Below are positions 59,286-64,000 of a stretch of 64,000 nucleotides of DNA, piece after piece. Position 1 is the stretch's first letter, and each line of letters opens with the position of its first letter. The stretch lies in contig NC_084499.1 in the NCBI RefSeq assembly GCF_030035675.1, forward strand, positions 19,819,953 through 19,883,952, read 5' to 3'. Both the position numbers and the translations under genes were made by a program. The notes under the pieces are model-generated. The model was not told the DNA's origin, searched no databases, and was given only the letters and a program-made list of their open reading frames with translations. The DNA is from Rhineura floridana (Eukaryota; Chordata; Lepidosauria; Squamata; Rhineuridae).

Positions 59286-59699
59286 GCTTACCAATGCCAA
59301 GATATCTGTGCTATGGTGAACCCTTTCTTGCCTAACATAGGCGTTAATATGGTAATCTTAGCAATCATCACCAATCTGCCACCATAAAGGGTACGCCTGT
59401 TTAAGCTCAAATGAGCACTGACTGTATATATATTTTTAACTCATTGCCATTGAACTCCCAATTTACGGTTCCCTCCCATGGATATCTGCCTTCACGCATC
59501 GGATGCATCTGTGCGCTTATGCCATGTTATACCTGTTAGTCTTTAAGGTGCCACAAGATTCTTGTTAGTATTCCAAGTGTGGTCAATTGCATCACATATT
59601 TCTATATAGGCATTACGATATTGACGTTTGATTTTCTGTTCCTTTCCTAATGATCTCTAAAATGGAATTTGCCTTTTTTCATTCTCCTAACATGCTTCC

Positions 59700-59950
59700 T
59701 TGTCCTTTCCTGCTGATTGGAGCCAAAAGTGAAAGCAGAGTGAAAAGAGGTGAGTCTGCCACTGAGAAGACTCTTCTCAGCAGCTAACACACTCCCCTTT
59801 CATGCTGATTGGCTCCTAGGGATATCTGTTGTTGAGAGAGAAGGTTTAAAAAGGATCTCATTCTTAACCCAGCAGCAAAAAGGGGGGGCATGGCTGTGAC
59901 TATCATGAAGGGACCCTGCACTTCTGAATTTGCCACTACGCTACTGTTTG
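59700..59950. mobile_element. Possible hAT MITE with 'CAGTAGCGTAGTGGCAAATT' end
   Basis: Internal GCTGATTGGAGCC and TGCTGATTGGCTCC direct/inverted phrases, and a right end that on the minus strand reads CAGTAGCGTAGTGGCAAATT, the standard hAT-like CAGTGGCGTAG form. The left end was not located. Confidence 0.45.
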
Positions 59951-60212
59951 GGACAATTGCTTTTTGTTTTCAAGTACCCCGGATAATTGTGCATCATCAG
60001 CAAACTTGGGATGTGGAACAAACTGGATTTAGTTAGCTTTTAAAGGCAAACTTACGTAATTCACTTTACAAAATAATGTGCAATATGTAATATAGAGCCA
60101 TCTCTTCAAAATTCAGACTTCTCCCAATTTTGCAACACAGTTCTCCAGCTAAGTGATTTGTATAAAAGTGCATATCTTACAGGGTGCATATGTTAGTGAC
60201 AAGTAGAGAACG

Positions 60213-60467
60213 TTGAGAGCCAGTGTGGTGCAGTGGTGAGTGTGTCAGACTAGGATCAGGGAGACCAGTTCAAATCCCCCACTTGGCCATGAAACTCACT
60301 GGGTGATGTTGGGACAGTCACCGGCTCTTTCAGCCTAACCTCCCTCACAGGGTTGTTGTGAGGATAAAATCAGGAGTGGGAGAACCATGTTTGTATGCCA
60401 CCTTGAGCTCCTTGGAGGAAAGGTGGGATGTAAATGTAATAAATTAAATAGATAAATAAGTTAAATA
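60213..60467 (+). mobile_element. MIR-like SINE, full length
   Basis: GAGAGCCAGTGTGGTGCAGT, AGACTAGGATCAGGGAGACC, TCAAATCCCCCACTTGGCCA, TCACAGGGTTGTTGTGAGGA, CACCTTGAGCTCCTTGGAGG and a GTAATAAATTAAATAGATAAATAA tail. The best reference copy in the window. Confidence 0.9.
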
Positions 60468-60469
60468 AG

Positions 60470-61228
60470 GTACAAAAATGCATTATATTAGGGAAACCTC
60501 CTCTGCAAAAATCTGTATATTAGAGAAAACTGAATATAAAAATGAGGGCAGTGCACAGCTGCCCTGATCCACTTCGTGGCCCCAATCTGTGGTGCCCCAC
60601 ATTGGGCCACTCTACCCTGTGCCGACCAGGGGACCACCAGGCATGCCCCAGATCTGTCTCCGAAGCAATTCAGGAGACAGGGCTAAGGGTTTTTCAAACC
60701 CTGTTTTAGACCGCGAGCAAGTGGGGTCGATCCTGCAGGGTGCTGTTCCTTCGCAAGCAGCTTCCCAGGGTGCAGGGGCTTTGCGTTGTGTGCTCTTTCG
60801 GGGACCAGAAGGAAGAGAGGTGGAGCAGGAAAGGCATCCATCTACCTTATCTTCTCCTGAAAAGATGCAGCCACCCCCGCAGGTCTCTCCTTTACCTGAG
60901 ATCTCCTTCCTGCCTGACACCCCATCGCCTGATGGCCCTAGATCAATAGCTCTGGGCCTCCTGTCCTGGACTATGGTGACCCGGGGCTGTCGACTCCACT
61001 CGGCCAGTGGCCAGAGTCCCCCCAAACTGGGCGAATTCCCTTTGGGCTTTGGCTGAATCCGGTGCACAGCCCTAATAAAAATGAGTACAATAGATGAAAT
61101 TTGCACCAGTGTTGACAAATTTTCATGAGAACTTAAAAATTTGCAAACTCATGTGGAGGGCTCAATTCAAGACTGGAAAAATTAGAAATGGAGAGAAAGT
61201 GAAATGGATGCGTTCACCCATCCTTACC
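60470..61228. mobile_element. AT-rich MITE (family J) carrying a second nested MITE (60546-61073)
   Basis: The outer element has AAAAATGCATTATATTAGGG on the left and ends with CGTTCACCCATCCTTA, the inverse of TTAGGGATGGGCGAA. The inner element has related inverted ends (GGGCAGTGCACAG and, reversed, AGGGCTGTGCACCG). An identical 11-bp ATAAAAATGAG lies at 60536-60546 and 61075-61085. Confidence 0.6.
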
Positions 61229-61394
61229 CCGAACTCAAGACCACTTGTTAATAAGATGAAAGCACCGGTCCCAATACAAATCCTTGGGCAAATCCCCCCT
61301 TACATCCTTACGTTGTGAGAAGCGTCCATTAACTGAATCAATTTTATTCATACCCTCTGGTTCCTGTTGTTTAACCAGTTACAGATCCATAAGA

Positions 61395-61905
61395 GGTTCT
61401 TGCAGTGGCCAACCAGTTGCCCCAATGGGAAGCCCGCAAGCAGGACCTGAGCGCAATGGCAACTCTCCCCTCCCGCAGTTTCCAGCAACTGGCATGCAGA
61501 AGCATACTGCCTCCGACTGTGAGGACAGAGTACCGTGACAAGTAGCCACTGATAGCCTGATCCTCCTTGAATTTGTCTGATCCTCTTTTAAAGCCATCCA
61601 GGCTGGTGCCTCCTGTGGGTGTGAATTCCATAGTTTAGCTATGCGCCGTGTGAAGAAATCCTTTCTTTTGTCTGTCCTGAATCTTTCAACATTTAGCGTC
61701 AATGGACGTCACATCCCCGAGTTCTAGTGTTACGAGAGAGGGAGAAAAACTTTTCTCTGTCTACTTTCTCCATGCCGTGCACCAGTGCATGCGCCTCTAT
61801 CGTGTCGCCTCTTACTGGCCTTTTCGTTAAACATAAAAACGTTCCCCCCCCCCAAACGTTGCAACCGTTCCTCATAGGGGAATTATGAATAAATAACAAC
61901 TTACA
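61395..61905 (-). mobile_element. CR1-clade LINE 3' end with C-terminal coding remnant
   Basis: Minus-strand pieces [52 protein letters not shown] and LDGFKRGSDKFKEDQAISGY, with the 3' UTR containing GGTCCTGCTTGCGGGCTTCC. It parallels 25795-26345. Frames are broken. Confidence 0.85.
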
Positions 61906-61909
61906 AACT

Positions 61910-62435
61910 TTTTTTGGTGGGGAGGGAGGGAACTGAGATTCTCAGGTTGCAGCTGCTGCACCGGAGAGTCGCTTCCCCCCACCTTGTTGACGCATGAAAA
62001 TACGCCCTGTTCTGCGCACAAGGAAGGGTGGTGCTAATCTGGGAACTTGGGGAGTTTACAGAGGGACCTGGAGGAGAAGGGACAGGAGATGTTTATCGCC
62101 CCCCCCCCATGCACACACAAAGTCCGGAAAGGGATACAGCTAAAATGAGAGGGAGCGGCCCACAGCAGAAGCTGAGATCTGGGGAAGGAAATTGAGCAGC
62201 TGTCACACTGTGGAGTGACTTCCTGTTGGGGCCTTGTAGAGCCGCGAGCCGGGGGTGGGCTGGGGCAACAGCTGCAGTCAAATGAGGCTCTGAGAGCATG
62301 CTATTGTCCAGACAGCCCTGCACTGGCCTGGATCCCTGGGTGTCAGAACTCTCAGGCAGGAGGCAGATGAAGCCAGCCCTGGGAAATCCTCTCTCAACAG
62401 CAGAGCAGAGCTGGCTCCTTGAAACCTTGCACACC
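61910..62435. other. Intergenic, no assigned feature
   Basis: No coding or repeat family recognised. Confidence 0.4.
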
Positions 62436-62439
62436 TCCT

Positions 62440-62790
62440 GACATAGGAATGCAAGATGTTGCCTTATACTGAGTATAAGTACAGAGTACTGCCTTGGTAT
62501 TGGTCCATCCAGCTCAATGCTATCTACACTGACTGGCAGCAGCGCTCCGGGATGGCAGGAGAAGCCTTTGTTAAGATACTAGTCCTCATAGTTTCTGAAT
62601 TAAAAGGCGGTATTATATAGGAACATAAGAAGCGGCCTTGTACAGAGACTGGCCATTGGTCCATCCAGCTCAGTATTGTCTACACTGACTGGCAGCAGCA
62701 GTGTTTCAGACAAGGTTATCTGCCAGCCCTGTCTGGAGGTGCTAGGGGTTGAACCCAGGACCTTCTACTCCATATAGCTGAGTGGCTATT
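62440..62790 (-). mobile_element. Two family C SINE units in tandem with linker
   Basis: In reverse orientation, unit one is 62450-62575 (GTTGCCTTATACTGAGT and CTACACTGACTGGCAGCAGC). The linker CTAGTCCTCATAGTTTCTG is at 62579-62597. Unit two is 62620-62790 (AAGCGGCCTTGTACAGAGAC, TTGGTCCATCCAGCTCAGTA and GGGGTTGAACCCAGGACCTT). Confidence 0.88.
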
Positions 62791-63149
62791 TTCTTGTTTA
62801 GTAGGCTATAAATTGCTTCTAAAATTGGGTTTGACCTGTCAGTGGAATGTAATGTGGCTGACATACATTCATCTGTCCAAAGAACTGGATTTTACAACTT
62901 TGCTAGGGTGTACTGATTTTTTAAAAAATATATATATAAATTCTGATTATTTTAATATTTGAGATGTAGGGCTGTCATCTAGGGTTTTTTAATTACTAGG
63001 GGCTCTGCCCCGCTCACTTCACTCACCACGTATCCCCCCTCCCTCTCTCTCCCTCACAGATCAACCAACTGACCCACCAAGAGCCAGGCACAGCCACCAC
63101 AGGGCACATCACTCCCCTCCAACACTGCCCCAAGTACTCATTCCCCCTC

Positions 63150-63668
63150 TATTCGGCACTGGTTAAGCCTCATATTGAGTACTGCATCCAGTTCTGGACA
63201 CTTGAAGGAGGATACAGACAAACTGGAACAGGTTCAGAGGAGGGCAGTGAGGATGATCAGGGGATTGGAAACAAAGCCCTATGAGGAGACTGAAAACTGG
63301 GCATGCTTAGCCTTGAGAAATTAGGGGAGATATGATAGCACTCTTCGAAGTAGTTGAAAGGTTGCCACACAGAGGAGGGCCAGGATCTCTTCTCAAGTGT
63401 CCCAACGTGGAGGACACGGAATAATGGGCTCAAGCTGCAGGAAGCCAGATTTCGGCTGAACATCAGGAAAAACTTCCTAGCTGTTAGAGCGGTACAACAA
63501 TGGAACCAATGATCTAGGGAGGCATGGGCTCTCCAACTGGAGGCCTTCAAGTGGCAGGTGGGCAGCCACCTGTCGGGTATGATTTAATTTGGATCCCTAC
63601 ATTGAGCAGGAGGCTGGACTCGATGGCCTTATAGGCCCCTTCCAAATCTACTCTTCTGTGATTATATG
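63150..63668 (+). mobile_element. CR1 LINE 3' end, bird/turtle-like subfamily
   Basis: CTGGTTAAGCCTCATATTGA, GAACAGGTTCAGAGGAGGGC, GAGGATGATCAGGGGATTGG, then GGACACGGAATAATGGGCTC, TTCGGCTGAACATCAGGAAA, AACTTCCTAGCTGTTAGAGC, GAGGCTGGACTCGATGGCCT and a GTGATTATATGA end like the CR1 octamer tail. It is a different CR1 lineage from the 25795 and 61395 copies. Confidence 0.9.
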
Positions 63669-63669
63669 A

Positions 63670-64000
63670 CTCTACTATACAACCCTCCCAATTAATAATA
63701 AATATGTAAAGTAGTAGTGAGGGGCCTAGGTTAGCGTTTCTCTGTAGATCAAATATCTTGGATCAGGCCTGGAAAAAATACTTCAAATTCTTAGGTGCCA
63801 ACTTTGCATTCAGCTGGCAAAACACAATAATAATAAGAATATACTTTAAAAAAAATTTAAGTGTCCACTTCAGATGGGATTCCCCCCTCCTCTAACCCTC
63901 AGCGTTAGCTTTAAACAATGAAATAAAATGAGAAATGTATTTGTTTGATCCCATTCATGAACCCCATCCCTGTAAAATATCTCAAACCCATTTCATAATA
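63670..64000. other. Intergenic, no assigned feature
   Basis: AT-rich, nothing recognised. Confidence 0.4.

Noticed and set aside
60589-61118. Overlapping frames of 155 and 168 codons on opposite strands
   Set aside because: They lie inside a palindromic MITE. The inverted structure explains openness on both strands.

Overview
The window is nuclear DNA from a vertebrate, most likely a squamate reptile (lizard or snake group). The evidence is the repeat mix: BovB/RTE LINEs, L2 and CR1 LINEs, SINEs with a tRNA-like head and a BovB-like tail (Sauria SINE type), MIR-like SINEs, and many palindromic non-autonomous DNA transposons. The species cannot be named from the sequence alone.

Three host genes are supported, in the order and orientation I recall for human 9q34.11: CRAT (minus strand), PTPA (plus strand) and IER5L (minus strand). 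CRAT enters from the left. Its first coding exon (4656-4682) and second coding exon (2437-2700) are here, and the rest lies beyond position 1. PTPA is complete: ten coding exons between 8644 and 33350 rejoin in frame into a 323-residue protein, with a long 3' UTR probably ending near 35640. IER5L is a complete single-exon coding sequence of 443 codons (53034-54365). It sits in a CpG-rich block, with a TATA box upstream and a long 3' UTR probably ending near 51390.

Layout. 1-4682: CRAT exons and introns with palindromic MITEs and a MIR-like SINE. 4683-8643: the head-to-head CRAT/PTPA intergenic region, widened by a BovB LINE with an L2 nested inside it, a second BovB, and SINEs. 8644-33350: PTPA, whose introns hold hAT-like elements, a near-perfect foldback element, and LINE and SINE fragments. 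33351-35640: PTPA 3' UTR. 35640-51390: repeat-rich DNA between two convergent genes. It includes a hAT element nested in another MITE, an L2 with a 435-codon open frame inserted in a SINE, and a repeat-poor stretch (about 41900-44800) that may hold regulatory elements. 51390-54600: IER5L. 54600-64000: IER5L upstream DNA, with a CpG island and then SINEs, MITEs and CR1 fragments.

CRAT acts in acetyl-carnitine exchange, PTPA is the peptidyl-prolyl isomerase and activator of protein phosphatase 2A, and IER5L is a serum-responsive nuclear protein of the IER family (IER5 relatives bind PP2A). No LTR retroelement, endogenous virus, CRISPR array, rRNA or functional tRNA gene was recognised. No clearly new biological system is visible. 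The most interesting signals are the transposon-expanded bidirectional promoter with YY1-like sites on both flanks, the long in-frame extension upstream of PTPA, the target-site-proven nested insertions, and a recurrent two-unit SINE.
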